DNA from: Methylobacter sp.
Lineage (GTDB): Bacteria; Pseudomonadota; Gammaproteobacteria; Methylococcales; Methylomonadaceae
Assembly (NCBI GenBank): GCA_030699385.1
Contig: JAUYMY010000081.1
Location: forward strand, 27,551-91,550
Reading direction: 5' to 3'
DNA length: 64,000 nucleotides
Shown here one piece after another: positions 31,715 to 40,679 of this stretch (its first letter is position 1; every line of letters begins with the position of its first letter). The position numbers and the translations under genes were made by a program. The notes below the pieces were generated by a model. That model did not search any database, was not told the DNA's origin, and was given only the letters and a program-made list of their open reading frames with translations.

Positions 31715-32789
31715 CCGAATAGTGCGGATAGTCAGTATAGCCCTTTTCATCGCCGCCATAAAAGGTCGCCTGATCGGGCGTATTCAGCGGCAGGTTTTTT
31801 GCAAACCGTTCCGGCAAATCGGGATTAGCAATAAACAATTTACCAAACGCCACCATATCGGCCTGCTGCTGTGCGATAGCGCTATTGCCGCTGTCCAAGT
31901 CGTAGCCGTTATTGGCCATATAAAAACCGCTAAAGCAATTTCTTAATGCCGCATAATCGACCCGTCGCTCGCCGGTCAGCATGTCGCCTTCCAGCACATG
32001 CAGATACGCCAGCGGATAGTCGGACAATTTTTGTGCGACGGCGTTAAACGTTTGTTGCGGCTGGCTGTCGTTCATATCGTTAAAACTGTTTTCCGGCGAC
32101 AGCCGCACCCCGACGCGATGGCTGCCCCAAACTGCAATCATGGCGTCAACCACCTCCAGCAACAGACGCATCCGATTGCCAATATCGCCGCCGTAATTAT
32201 CGGTACGCTGATTGCTGCCGTCGCGTAAAAATTGATCGAGCAAATAACCGTTGGCGGCATGAATCTCGACGCCATCGAAACCGGCGGCTTTGGCATTTTT
32301 CGCCGCCGTTACATACTCAGCGACAATCCCCGGCAATTCATCGATAGCCAGTTTATGCGGCGTTTCAAAATCCTGAAACCCTTGATAAGTCATGACTTTA
32401 CCCGCCGCTTTTAACGTAGATGGCGCGACCGGCAAAATTCCGCCCGGTTGCAATGAAGAATGGGAGATTCGGCCGGTATGCCAAAGTTGAATAAAAATCC
32501 GCCCGTCTTCTTTATGCACCGCATCGGTGACTTGCCGCCAGCCGTCAATTTGCGCAGCGGAATAAATGCCCGGCGTGTGCGGATAACCAATGCCAGACGC
32601 TGATATTTGGCTGCCTTCGCTGATAATCAAACCAGCGCCGGCGCGTTGCCGGTAGTATTCCACATTCATTGCTTGCGGCGCATCGCCTTCGCCGGCGCGG
32701 TTACGCGTTAATGGCGCCATAATGATGCGGTTGCTCAACGTTAAGTCGCCTAAGTGTATCGGCGAAAACAAAGTGTTTGCTGAAGTCAT
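31704..32789 (-). CDS. Alkene reductase (old yellow enzyme family, NemA-like)
   Basis: FMN-dependent NAD(P)H oxidoreductase of 361 residues that reduces activated C=C bonds, nitro compounds or electrophiles. The PLTRNRAGEGDAPQ motif near 26-39, LWHTGRISH near 101-109 and HAANGYLLDQFLRDGSN near 179-195 (His/Asn flavin-substrate residues) are characteristic. Full length. A monocistronic minus-strand gene; no nemR-type repressor is adjacent. The last codons and the stop lie inside a small hairpin repeat. Confidence 0.93.
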   Translation of the reverse strand: MTSANTLFSPIHLGDLTLSNRIIMAPLTRNRAGEGDAPQAMNVEYYRQRAGAGLIISEGSQISASGIGYPHTPGIYSAAQIDGWRQVTDAVHKEDGRIFIQLWHTGRISHSSLQPGGILPVAPSTLKAAGKVMTYQGFQDFETPHKLAIDELPGIVAEYVTAAKNAKAAGFDGVEIHAANGYLLDQFLRDGSNQRTDNYGGDIGNRMRLLLEVVDAMIAVWGSHRVGVRLSPENSFNDMNDSQPQQTFNAVAQKLSDYPLAYLHVLEGDMLTGERRVDYAALRNCFSGFYMANNGYDLDSGNSAIAQQQADMVAFGKLFIANPDLPERFAKNLPLNTPDQATFYGGDEKGYTDYPHYSANS

Positions 32790-32918
32790 AATTAAGCTCC
32801 TAAATTAGAATGAATGGAATGAGCGCTGTATTACATCATCAAACGTCAGCGCTTGCAGCAATAAGCCCTTTTTTAACAGACAGACAGTTTGTTTGTCTTT
32901 CCGCCCACGCTTTTAGGC

Positions 32919-33302
32919 CTAACCCAGCTGGATAATCTGATTTAGCCGGTCACATACCTGCACAAATAGACTATCCTGCAACGATTTAAGCGGGTGTGCT
33001 TTGGCTTTGCGCAAACGCCAGTCGAATGATTTGGGTTGATGACAGAGTACATAACTGATCTGTTCGGCCTTGCGACCGGAAGCCTTGCCGACTGCCACCG
33101 CGAATGGGTTGTCGGCATTGTATTCTGCTGTCGTCATGGGTAAGCCAATGACTAGCGAGGTTTTTTCGTTAAAAATACGCGGCGAAAGCACCAAAAACGG
33201 ATGGACATCACGCATTTCTTGCCCGACTTGCGGGTTGCAGTCAATCCAGATAATGTCTTGGCGATCCGGCACCCAAGTACCCAGTTTTTTGGGCGTTAGC
33301 AA
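32919..33302 (-). CDS. mazF: MazF-type endoribonuclease toxin
   Basis: 127 residues with the MazF/ChpB pattern VPDRQDIIWIDCNPQVGQEMRDVHPFLVLSP split over about 11-41 and LPMTTAEYNADNPF near 54-67. It cleaves mRNA at specific short sites in this family. I keep the TTG at 33302, which overlaps the mazE stop and has GGAG 7 bases upstream; the GTG at 33272 is an alternative that gives the common VPDRxDI N terminus. The conserved arginine before PALVLSP of canonical MazF is replaced here by HPFLVLSP, a possible change at the active site. Confidence 0.85.
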   Translation of the reverse strand: MLTPKKLGTWVPDRQDIIWIDCNPQVGQEMRDVHPFLVLSPRIFNEKTSLVIGLPMTTAEYNADNPFAVAVGKASGRKAEQISYVLCHQPKSFDWRLRKAKAHPLKSLQDSLFVQVCDRLNQIIQLG

Positions 33303-33553
33303 CGCTCCGCTCCAATAATTTGACGGGTGATCATCACTTCTCCACCATGACGCGCAGGATCAAAACCAGCCAATCGCTGTTCCAATGAAGGAGGCGCATC
33401 GTCAATAGGCGTAATCACCACCTGATTGTCTTCGACAGAAATACGAACACGCTGATCGACATGTAAATGTGCTGCCTGGGCAATTGCGGCAGGTAATCGG
33501 ACACCCAAATTATTACCCCACCGTTTGATGTCAAGAATTATTTCAGTCATCAT
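33296..33553 (-). CDS. mazE: MazE-type antitoxin (AbrB/SpoVT fold)
   Basis: 85 residues with the swapped-hairpin AbrB N terminus (IKRWGNNLGVRLPAAIAQAA near 9-28) and a helical C-terminal tail that binds toxin (LEQRLAGFDPARHGGE). It overlaps mazF by 7 bp on the same strand. Such antitoxins usually repress their own operon. Intact pair, standing alone between the ene-reductase and leuC. Confidence 0.9.
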   Translation of the reverse strand: MMTEIILDIKRWGNNLGVRLPAAIAQAAHLHVDQRVRISVEDNQVVITPIDDAPPSLEQRLAGFDPARHGGEVMITRQIIGAERC

Positions 33554-33901
33554 AGCCTCCTAAAATTGTTTAAACTTGAGTATAAACACGACTGGCTAAT
33601 TGGTCAATTTGATGGGGGGACAGGAGATACTTATGCATCGAGGACAGGTCTGCGCTATTTTTGAAAGCAGCGTTGCCTTTGCCAACGAACATTGGAAAAA
33701 ATTAAGCAAACACTGAGCTAAAACCCAAAACCAGTATTTTTTAGGCGCGGCTAAATAATCCGCATATTTTACCAAATTGCAAATCAGCGCTCTTTTGGAG
33801 GATAATGCCAGGCTACGCATAGCCTGGCTATGCTTTTGATTGACCTTGTAACCACGCCATTCGCTCATTATCGAGCCACTATGCACGCTTTGGAATACGC
33901 T
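33554..33901. other. leuC upstream region, no supported gene
   Basis: 348 bp between mazE and leuC. A short inverted repeat CCAGGCTACGCATAGCCTGG (about 33809-33828) lies 70-95 bp upstream of leuC and could be a terminator or attenuator stem. Minus-strand frames here extend into leuC and are not credible. No leucine-rich leader peptide was recognised. Confidence 0.45.
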
Positions 33902-35299
33902 ATGAAAAAGACTATGTACGAAAAAATCTGGGACAGCCACCTGGTCGTTGATGTGGCCGGACAGGCACCTTTGCTTTATGTTGACCGGCATTTGATGCAT
34001 GAAGTCACCAGTCCGCAGGCTTTTGAAGGTCTGCGTTTATCCAGCCGCAAAGTACGCAATCCGCACAGCATTCTTGCTACCATGGATCATTGCGTGCCCA
34101 CCAAAAACCGCGATTTGCCGATTGCAGATCCGATTGCTAAAAAGCAAATCGAAACCATGGCAGACAACTGCCGCGAAAACGGCTTGAATCTGTATGACAT
34201 GAAAAACCCCAATAACGGCGTGATTCATGTGGTCGTGCCTGAGCATGGCTTCGTCCATCCGGGCATGGTCGTGGTCTGCGGCGATAGCCATACCGCAACC
34301 CACGGCGCATTCGGCGCGCTGGCTTTCGGCATCGGCACTTCCGAGGTCGAGCACGTCATGGCGACGCAAACCTTGCCGCAAAAGAAATCCAAAACCATGC
34401 AAATCATCGTCAATGGTGAGCTGTCCAAATACGCCTCAGCCAAAGATATTGCCCTGGCGATTACCGGCAAAATCGGCACCGCAGGCGGCACCGGCTACGT
34501 GATTGAATACACCGGTTCGGCGATTCGGGAACTGTCGATGGAAGGCCGCATGACGCTGTGCAACATGGCGATTGAAGCGGGCGCCAGAGCCGGCTTGATT
34601 GCCCCCGACGAAAAAACCTACGACTACCTGAAAGGCCGCGAATTTGCGCCATCCGGTCAATATTGGGAGCAGGCTTTAGCGTATTGGAAAAGTCTGCCCA
34701 GCGATGACGGCGCGGTATTCGATGCCACTGTCACCTTAGACGCAGCCGACATTGCGCCGCAAGTATCGTGGGGTACCTCGCCCGAACAAGTGACCGGCGT
34801 TGATGGCGTAGTGCCCGCACCGGAAAGTTTCAGCGACGAGATCAAACGCCAAGCCTGCGAAAACGCCCTGGCTTATATGGGCTTAACGCCGAACACCAAA
34901 ATCACCGATATTGCCATTGATTACGTGTTTATCGGCTCATGCACCAACGGCCGCATCGAAGATTTCCGCATTGCCGCCGAAGTGGCCAAAGGCACTAAAG
35001 TTGCCCCCGGCGTTACCGCGATTGCCGTGCCCGGCTCCTATCACGTCAAACAACAAGCCGAACAAGAAGGCCTGGATAAAATCTTTACCGATGCCGGTTG
35101 GGAATGGCGCGAACCCGGATGCTCCATGTGTCTGGCGATGAATGGCGACGAACTGACCAAAGGCCAACGCAGCGCCTCGACCTCAAACCGCAATTTTGAA
35201 GGCCGTCAAGGTAAAGGCGGACGCACCCATTTGGTATCGCCCGCCATGGCAGCGGCCGCCGCAGCGGCAGGCCATTTTGTCGATATTCGTACACTATAA
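33902..35299 (+). CDS. leuC: 3-isopropylmalate dehydratase large subunit
   Basis: Aconitase-type 4Fe-4S subunit which, with LeuD, isomerises 2- to 3-isopropylmalate in leucine synthesis. ATG 33902 (465 residues, GGA upstream) gives the usual [15 protein letters not shown] start and family length; an upstream in-frame ATG at 33830 is not supported. Cluster cysteines are in FIGSCTNGR and [11 protein letters not shown]. The cognate leuD lies 156 bp downstream, separated by a dispersed repeat instead of the tight spacing seen in many genomes. leuA and leuB are not in the window. Confidence 0.97.
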   Translation: MKKTMYEKIWDSHLVVDVAGQAPLLYVDRHLMHEVTSPQAFEGLRLSSRKVRNPHSILATMDHCVPTKNRDLPIADPIAKKQIETMADNCRENGLNLYDMKNPNNGVIHVVVPEHGFVHPGMVVVCGDSHTATHGAFGALAFGIGTSEVEHVMATQTLPQKKSKTMQIIVNGELSKYASAKDIALAITGKIGTAGGTGYVIEYTGSAIRELSMEGRMTLCNMAIEAGARAGLIAPDEKTYDYLKGREFAPSGQYWEQALAYWKSLPSDDGAVFDATVTLDAADIAPQVSWGTSPEQVTGVDGVVPAPESFSDEIKRQACENALAYMGLTPNTKITDIAIDYVFIGSCTNGRIEDFRIAAEVAKGTKVAPGVTAIAVPGSYHVKQQAEQEGLDKIFTDAGWEWREPGCSMCLAMNGDELTKGQRSASTSNRNFEGRQGKGGRTHLVSPAMAAAAAAAGHFVDIRTL

Positions 35300-35333
35300 A
35301 TACGCGGCAAAAGTTCATTTCATTAGATAATAG

Positions 35334-35416
35334 AACACAGATGACACGGATTTTACTGATAAACACGGATAAAAAAATCCGTCTTATCAGTGACATCCGT
35401 GTCCTGTTTTTCTAAC
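35334..35416. repeat. Dispersed ACACGGATGACACGGATTT palindromic repeat, copy 3
   Basis: ACACAGATGACACGGATTTT and ACTGATAAACACGGAT on the left pair with ATCCGTCTTATCAGTGACAT and CCGTGTCCTGTT on the right. This is the best-preserved palindrome of the family in the window. It lies between leuC and leuD and would form a long hairpin in their shared mRNA. Confidence 0.78.
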
Positions 35417-35455
35417 GGCCAACTCACAGCAAAATTTTAAAAATCGGAAAGAATT

Positions 35456-36067
35456 ATGGAACCGTACAAAAAACACGAAAGCATTGCCGCCTTAATGAAC
35501 CGCAGCAATGTCGATACCGACCAGATTATCCCCAAGCAATTCCTGAAAAAAGTGGAACGCAGCGGCTTTGGTCAACACCTGTTTCACGACTGGCGTTTTA
35601 ACGATGACGGCAGCGACAACGCCGAATTCGAATTGAACAAACCGGCGTTCAAAGGCGCCAAAATCCTGGTCGCCGGCGACAATTTCGGTTGCGGCTCATC
35701 GCGCGAACACGCGCCCTGGGCGATTGCCGATTATGGTTTTAACACCATTATTTCCACCAGCTATGCCGATATTTTCTACAACAACTGTTTTAAAAACGGC
35801 ATCTTGGCGATTAAAGTCGATAAAGTGCAGCTGGATAAATTGATGGCCGAAATTGCCGCCAACGAAGGCGTGCGTTTTGTCGTTGATCTGGAAAACCAGC
35901 AAGTCACCACGCCCGGCGGCAATGGTTTCAGCTTTGAAATCGACCCGTTCCGCAAAGGCAATTTATTGAGCGGCCTGGATGATATTGGCTTGACCTTGAA
36001 GCATGTCGATAAGATTACCGAGTACGAACAACAGCATAAGCAAAATTTTCCTTGGCTTTGGGCTTAG
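35456..36067 (+). CDS. leuD: 3-isopropylmalate dehydratase small subunit
   Basis: Partner of LeuC; supplies the swivelling domain that completes the active site. 203 residues, normal length. The NFGCGSSREHAPWA motif near 79-92 and NVDTDQIIPKQFLK near 19-32 are diagnostic. It is followed by a hairpin at 36079-36118. Probably cotranscribed with leuC through the intervening repeat. Confidence 0.97.
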   Translation: MEPYKKHESIAALMNRSNVDTDQIIPKQFLKKVERSGFGQHLFHDWRFNDDGSDNAEFELNKPAFKGAKILVAGDNFGCGSSREHAPWAIADYGFNTIISTSYADIFYNNCFKNGILAIKVDKVQLDKLMAEIAANEGVRFVVDLENQQVTTPGGNGFSFEIDPFRKGNLLSGLDDIGLTLKHVDKITEYEQQHKQNFPWLWA

Positions 36068-36078
36068 TTTTGTAAATA

Positions 36079-36118
36079 CGCTGTGCGTACCTTTCGGTAT
36101 TTGATGGTATGCGCAGCG
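36079..36118 (+). repeat. GC-rich hairpin (REP/terminator-like) after leuD
   Basis: CGCTGTGCGTACC (36079-36091) pairs with GGTATGCGCAGCG (36106-36118) around a 14-base loop. No T run follows, so it looks more like a palindromic repeat than an intrinsic terminator. Confidence 0.6.
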
Positions 36119-36138
36119 CGCCCTACATAACTATTTCA

Positions 36139-36307
36139 ATGAAAAACTACAATTTATCATTTATCAGCGATGTCGATTTATTCAATCATGTTAAAGAAAC
36201 GGTTGAGAAATATCGTTTTACCGTTTGATGCAAAGATTTACCGAAAAACAATTCAACAGGTCGTGGAAAAAGCCTATTTTCATATTGCGACACTTAATTT
36301 CGGGTAA
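36139..36307 (+). pseudogene. Relic of an Eco47II-like restriction endonuclease
   Basis: ATG 36139 opens MKNYNLSFISDVDLFNHVKE, very like the N terminus of Eco47II/Sau96I-type restriction enzymes, and stops at TGA 36226. Overlapping in another frame, 36218-36307 reads LPFDAKIYRKTIQQVVEKA, which resembles the next conserved stretch (FDAKIY..) of the same family, then ends at a TAA. So a start and an internal piece survive, joined by a deletion and frameshift. No cognate methyltransferase is seen. It lies 7 bp upstream of the PLD-helicase gene. Identification is from memory of the family and needs alignment. Confidence 0.55.
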
Positions 36308-36313
36308 AAATAA

Positions 36314-39300
36314 ATGACTTTTCATGACGGACTCTATGATGAAGTTTTGTCAAATGCACTGTGGGAGCAGCTATCTAAATCAACCAGCGAAACAGATCGT
36401 AGCCTAGAAATAATTTCACCAGAGGACGCAACTGAACGATTAGCCGATGCATTGGCTCGTCAATTCACTCGGATGCTTGATGAACTAGAGGGTGATGGGC
36501 ATGAAAAAGTCCACCAACAATTGGAGCTGGTCAATTCCGTCTTAACCGATGTACGCCATCGGCTAGGTAAAAATAATAATCAGGACAATACCTTGTTGGC
36601 GCCGTTGCAACTGCTAAATGCTGTTCACCGGCATAGTCAACCATTAACAGCGCCCGAAACCGGATTGGCAGTGCCTTGGCTTTTTACGGCTGGCAAGGGA
36701 ACACCTTCGCTTCTTTCTGAACTGCGTCGAGAGCTTGCTGCCTGCGACCAAGTTGATATTTTGGTCAGCTTCATCACCCATTCTGGCGTGCGTAAATTAC
36801 TCGACATACTGCAGTTAATGACAGCAGTTGGTGCCAATGGCGAGCCACGAACGCGTTTGCGTGTTTTAACCACCACCTATACTGGCGCAACTGAAATTAA
36901 TGCTCTGGATGAATTAGCCAGTTTGCCTGGATGCGAAATTAAAGTTTCATTAGATGGCCGTCGCACACGGTTACACGCCAAAGCCTGGATATTTCAGCGT
37001 AAAACTGGATTTGGTTCCGCCTATGTGGGTAGCGCTAATCTTTCTGGGGCAGCGTTAATGGGCGGACTTGAATGGACAGTAAAATTTACTGAACGTGGTC
37101 AGCTTGCTTTATTCGAGCGTGCAAAAGCGCATTTCGAGACGCTCTGGGAAGACAATGAATTTCAGTTGTATGACCCAACAAATGCCAGTCATCGAACGGC
37201 ATTGAATCAAGCTCTAAAGAGAGAGTCGGGCGATGATTTGGTTGCTCGTCCGACCTTCTTTGATCTTGAGCCTAAAAGTTATCAACAGGATATGCTCGAT
37301 CAACTAATTAACGAGCGTGAGCATGGCCGCTATCGTAATCTGATTGTCGCTGCGACCGGAACGGGAAAGACCGTTGTGGCTGCGTTTGACTACCGAATGA
37401 CATGCAAATTAGAGGGCGGGCAACCGCGCTTGCTATTTGTAGCCCATCGGGAAGAGATTTTGAAACAGGCATTGCGTACTTATCGAGAAGTGCTTCGAGA
37501 TCATTCTTTCGGGGAGTTGTTGGTAGGAGGCGTTGAGATTGATCGATTTGATCATGTATTCGCTACTATCGATAGCCTTGTGTCTCGTGATCTACTGAAT
37601 CGACTCGGCATTGACTATTGGCATACCGTCGTCGTCGACGAGTGTCATCGATTGGCCGCTGACCGTTTTCATAATTTTGTCATATCAGTCCAACCTCATT
37701 GCCTTGTAGGTTTAACCGCGACACCTGAACGTAGTGATGGCAAACCGATTATCGGGTATTTTGATAATCGTCCAGACGGCTCTCCTGCTGTTGAACTCAG
37801 GTTATGGCATGCGCTCGACCAACAGTTACTCAGCCCATTTGAATACTACGCTTGTGACGACGACACTGATTTTTCTCAGGTGCCGTGGCAACAACCAGGC
37901 GAGCTGGCTGCTATTGATAACCTAGTAACAGGCAATGATGTCCGTGCACGCCTTGTTATAAATGAGTGGCGAAGATTAGCCGGAGACCCCAATCAATGCC
38001 GCGCGCTGGTATTTTGTGTTTCCGTTGCTCATGCGGAATACATGACCGAGAAATTAAATCAATCGGGTATCAAAGCGCTTTGTGTCATCGGTAAAACACC
38101 CCAAGACGAGAGACGGCGAGCGCCAGAACAACTCGCTCGTGGCGAGGTTGTGGCCTTGGTTACATGCGATCTTTACAACGAGGGAATAGATTTACCTCAA
38201 GTTGATACACTGTTATTGCTCCGTCCCACACAAAGTCCTGTCTTGTTTCAGCAGCAGCTCGGTCGTGGCTTACGTTTATATAAAGGCAAAGAAAGCTGTT
38301 TAGTGCTTGATTTTGTCGGGCGGCATCGACAAGATTTTCGATTTGATCGTTTGCTTTCATCCATCACAGGCCTTTCTCGTAAGCAACTGATTGATGCAGT
38401 CAACAAAGGGTTTGGCTCACTTCCCCCCGGATGCCACATCAATTTACAACGTCAGGCTCGAAATCAAATATTGAGTAGCCTAAGACGATTGATTCAGCAT
38501 AACTGGCGACGGCTACGAATAGAGCTACAAACCTACGTGGCACTCAAAGGGCGCAATAATATCCGTTTAGCGGATTTTTTACGAGACCAGGCCATTGAAT
38601 TGGAAGATATTTATCGTAATAATGGCCGATCTGGATGGACTAATTTGAAGCGAGATGCTGGGTTATTGAATACACCAGCTGGGTCGGAAGATGATTATTT
38701 TGGGCGAAGGTTTGGTGGCCTATTACATTTTGATGACACGGCGAGAATTGACTTGCTACTCAAGATGAATGAAACGCATGCGTCATATCATTTAGATCAT
38801 GAGTCCAGACTTTTACAAATGCTGGCTTATCAAATAGACGGCCAACATCATCAAACCGGAACCGGAACCGATTTTTTGCAACGATTAAGCGAGCAGAGCT
38901 CTCTGAAAAATGAGCTTGCAGAAATTGGGGAAGTTTTACAGGCAAGATGTACGCAACGACATCAGGCGATTCCTGGATTAGAAGATACGCCGCTCCGCTT
39001 GCACGCTGCTTATCAAATACGTGAAATTTTAACAGCATTAAATTGGTTGACCGCTGAGCGACGTACACCATTTCAAGCGGGAGTCCTTGCATTGACCGAT
39101 AGAAAAACGGAATTACTTTTCGTGACTTTGGACAAACGGGAAGGCTATCACGAACGTATCACTTATCACGATTATGCAATTAGTCGCGAACGTTTTCATT
39201 GGCAATCTCAAAATAGTGCAGGCCCCGACACGCCATCTGGTAAGCGATATATAGAAAGCCATATTAACGGTTGGAATTTTCAGCTTTTTGTGCGATGCGC

Positions 39301-39442
39301 AAAAGGTAAGCCATACAGAGCTTGTGGCCCCGTGATGTTTGAACGTACAGAAGGAGCAAAACCAATGACGATTTATTGGAAGCTGGCTATTTCTTTACCG
39401 ATTCGCCTTTTTCAAGAGTTCAGCATATTGCGAGATGCGTAA
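36314..39442 (+). CDS. PLD-nuclease/SF2 helicase/DUF3427-like protein, probable defence enzyme
   Basis: 1042 residues. A phospholipase-D-like domain (about 125-285) has a single HxK (His221, Lys223) followed by GSANLSGAAL, as in HKD nucleases that act as dimers. The SF2 helicase follows: ATGTGKT at 347-353, DECH at 442-445, TATPE at 468-472, QQLGRGLR at 647-654. The C-terminal 350 residues resemble the DUF3427 region found in this architecture. Such stand-alone proteins occur in defence islands and resemble restriction or DNA-degrading motors. Neighbours support that: a restriction-enzyme relic lies directly upstream. Less GC-rich and with different codon use from leuD. Function inferred. Confidence 0.8.
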   Translation: MTFHDGLYDEVLSNALWEQLSKSTSETDRSLEIISPEDATERLADALARQFTRMLDELEGDGHEKVHQQLELVNSVLTDVRHRLGKNNNQDNTLLAPLQLLNAVHRHSQPLTAPETGLAVPWLFTAGKGTPSLLSELRRELAACDQVDILVSFITHSGVRKLLDILQLMTAVGANGEPRTRLRVLTTTYTGATEINALDELASLPGCEIKVSLDGRRTRLHAKAWIFQRKTGFGSAYVGSANLSGAALMGGLEWTVKFTERGQLALFERAKAHFETLWEDNEFQLYDPTNASHRTALNQALKRESGDDLVARPTFFDLEPKSYQQDMLDQLINEREHGRYRNLIVAATGTGKTVVAAFDYRMTCKLEGGQPRLLFVAHREEILKQALRTYREVLRDHSFGELLVGGVEIDRFDHVFATIDSLVSRDLLNRLGIDYWHTVVVDECHRLAADRFHNFVISVQPHCLVGLTATPERSDGKPIIGYFDNRPDGSPAVELRLWHALDQQLLSPFEYYACDDDTDFSQVPWQQPGELAAIDNLVTGNDVRARLVINEWRRLAGDPNQCRALVFCVSVAHAEYMTEKLNQSGIKALCVIGKTPQDERRRAPEQLARGEVVALVTCDLYNEGIDLPQVDTLLLLRPTQSPVLFQQQLGRGLRLYKGKESCLVLDFVGRHRQDFRFDRLLSSITGLSRKQLIDAVNKGFGSLPPGCHINLQRQARNQILSSLRRLIQHNWRRLRIELQTYVALKGRNNIRLADFLRDQAIELEDIYRNNGRSGWTNLKRDAGLLNTPAGSEDDYFGRRFGGLLHFDDTARIDLLLKMNETHASYHLDHESRLLQMLAYQIDGQHHQTGTGTDFLQRLSEQSSLKNELAEIGEVLQARCTQRHQAIPGLEDTPLRLHAAYQIREILTALNWLTAERRTPFQAGVLALTDRKTELLFVTLDKREGYHERITYHDYAISRERFHWQSQNSAGPDTPSGKRYIESHINGWNFQLFVRCAKGKPYRACGPVMFERTEGAKPMTIYWKLAISLPIRLFQEFSILRDA

Positions 39443-39515
39443 TTTTCATCTTTGGCAAATCCAAATTCATTCGTTGTATGAAAAAGTAACAATTATTATA
39501 GAGTAGCTTAAAACC

Positions 39516-39704
39516 ATGAAATCGTATGATGAAAACGAAGTTATTTATTATTTAACAATGGCTGATTTACAAAGAGTTGCAGAAGATTCGTTAAATAGAA
39601 AACTCACTGAATACGAAATAGAAAAAGTTATCGACAAACTACCTGATTATATAAGTTGGTACGAGTCAATAAATTATACTATCGAAGAAATATTTGCTAA
39701 ATAA
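39516..39704 (+). CDS. Small hypothetical protein
   Basis: 62 residues, acidic, AT-rich (MKSYDENEVIYYLTMADLQR..), mostly helical with an LTEYEIEKVIDKLPDYI stretch. No family recognised by eye. It lies 73 bp after the helicase gene on the same strand and may have arrived with it; a role as accessory protein is possible but not shown. Codon use (AAA, GAA, ATT rich) agrees with a transferred gene rather than a chance ORF. Confidence 0.55.
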   Translation: MKSYDENEVIYYLTMADLQRVAEDSLNRKLTEYEIEKVIDKLPDYISWYESINYTIEEIFAK

Positions 39705-39711
39705 TTAGCCT

Positions 39712-40071
39712 GGTGGGCACATGCTGTTCGTGCCCACGCGGAACGATGCGATGATATTAAACGGTGGGCAAAAAAACCCTGCCCACCCTACCCGGCTACA
39801 CTATTAGAGGAAAAAATCATGGAACTACGAACGCGCGACGGGGTATGTACCCCGTTGCAACGTTTTGATGCGAACATAAAACGTTTCGGACGGGGCAACA
39901 TGCCCCGTCCGGCCTTGTACACTCTCAAACCCGCCGCGTTTGAACGCATCCACGGCGAAATTTGCATAAAATTAGGTTGTTCATCTTGTAGCCCCGTAGA
40001 GATCGGGTTAGCGTAGCGTAACCCGACATTTTTGCGTGAATAAGTCGGGTTACGGCTAACGCCTAACCCGA
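39712..40071. repeat. Cluster of three hairpin repeats
   Basis: Three different palindromes lie in 360 bp: GGTGGGCA-type at 39712-39792; GACGGGGC-type at 39838-39855 and 39888-39910 (ACGGGGTATGTACCCCGT and GGACGGGGCAACATGCCCCG..); and TCGGGTTAGCGTAGCGTAAC at 40003-40027 paired with its inverted partner at 40044-40071. These are the kinds of REP-like units that accumulate in gene-free DNA. A 65-codon frame at 39819-40016 is made of these repeats and is not called. Confidence 0.65.
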
Positions 40072-40072
40072 C

Positions 40073-40189
40073 CTACCTGGCTTTTTTAACGTCCGTCGAT
40101 TTGAAATCATCGTCTTCCAGGTATTTTTTCAACTTGGCGAAACCGGGAATAGTTTTAGGATTGAGTTCGTTATCAGTCAGGACTTTCAT
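40073..40189 (-). pseudogene. Remnant of a small protein gene (N-terminal 38 codons)
   Basis: On the minus strand ATG 40189 opens MKVLTDNELNPKTIPGFAKL and then KKYLEDDDFKSTDVKKA before a TAG contributed by the TCGGGTTA hairpin repeat. It has the feel of a real protein start that is cut off by the repeat; the DDDFKSxDVKK-type pattern reminds me of the region before a RelE-like or helicase-associated domain, but I cannot name the family. Translation as a 38-residue peptide is possible. Confidence 0.4.
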
Positions 40190-40307
40190 GGTATGTCAGG
40201 GTAGTTAATGATGTGGTGGAAGCTGTAAAAGAGTTTCAACTGTACAGCTAACGTCCATTGCGATAAATTCGCAAAACATTGCTTATTTTAACTGCCAAGG
40301 GCCGCGA

Positions 40308-40466
40308 ATGTCTTCGATAACGGAGCAATTATTTACTGTACTGCACAATGTCCAGCGTTCCGGGCAATTTTATACCACCGGAACTCTGGAGATTTTTCCG
40401 CCTCAGCTTGCTATCAGCGTCGAGTCGATCAATGCCAGCATGATTTGGCTATGCTGGCGCGTTTAG
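40308..40466 (+). pseudogene. Truncated N terminus of a 2OG-Fe(II) oxygenase-like gene
   Basis: ATG 40308 opens MSSITEQLFTVLHNVQRSGQ then FYTTGTLEIFPPQLAI. This resembles the start of 2OG-Fe(II) oxygenases of the type LxxVQRPGxFxxxGxxEIFxPxLxV. After about 35 codons the similarity ends and the frame stops at TAG 40464. The remaining gene, several kilobases in such proteins, is absent. Together with the neighbouring remnant it marks this kilobase as decaying DNA. Identification by pattern only. Confidence 0.45.
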
Positions 40467-40635
40467 CCGTCGAATAGGGCAAGGGGTGCAAGTGGTCTGC
40501 ATAGTGCGCGCCTTTACCGAAATTGACTGTAGAATGAGGGCGATACACTTATATAACTTGATGTTATTATTCCGCCATGTATGCACTAAATTTGTAATTT
40601 TTCATTAATGACAGGTAAAAAAATTATCACTATGC

Positions 40636-40679
40636 AGGACACGAAGTTTCATTCTTCGTGCCCTCCGTGGTCTTCGCTA
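40636..40679. repeat. CACGAAG/CTTCGTG-family repeat, copy 3
   Basis: AGGACACGAAGTTTCATTCT followed by TCGTGCCCTCCGTGGTCTTC, about 90-130 bp upstream of the histidine kinase start. Confidence 0.65.

Noticed and set aside
33596..34000. 134-codon minus-strand frame overlapping the start of leuC
   Set aside because: It overlaps well-supported leuC coding sequence, has no ribosome site or recognisable family, and its Cys-rich tail comes from AT-rich intergenic DNA.
39819..40016. 65-codon plus-strand frame
   Set aside because: It is built wholly from GACGGGGC and GGGTTA hairpin repeats and has no protein-like conservation visible.
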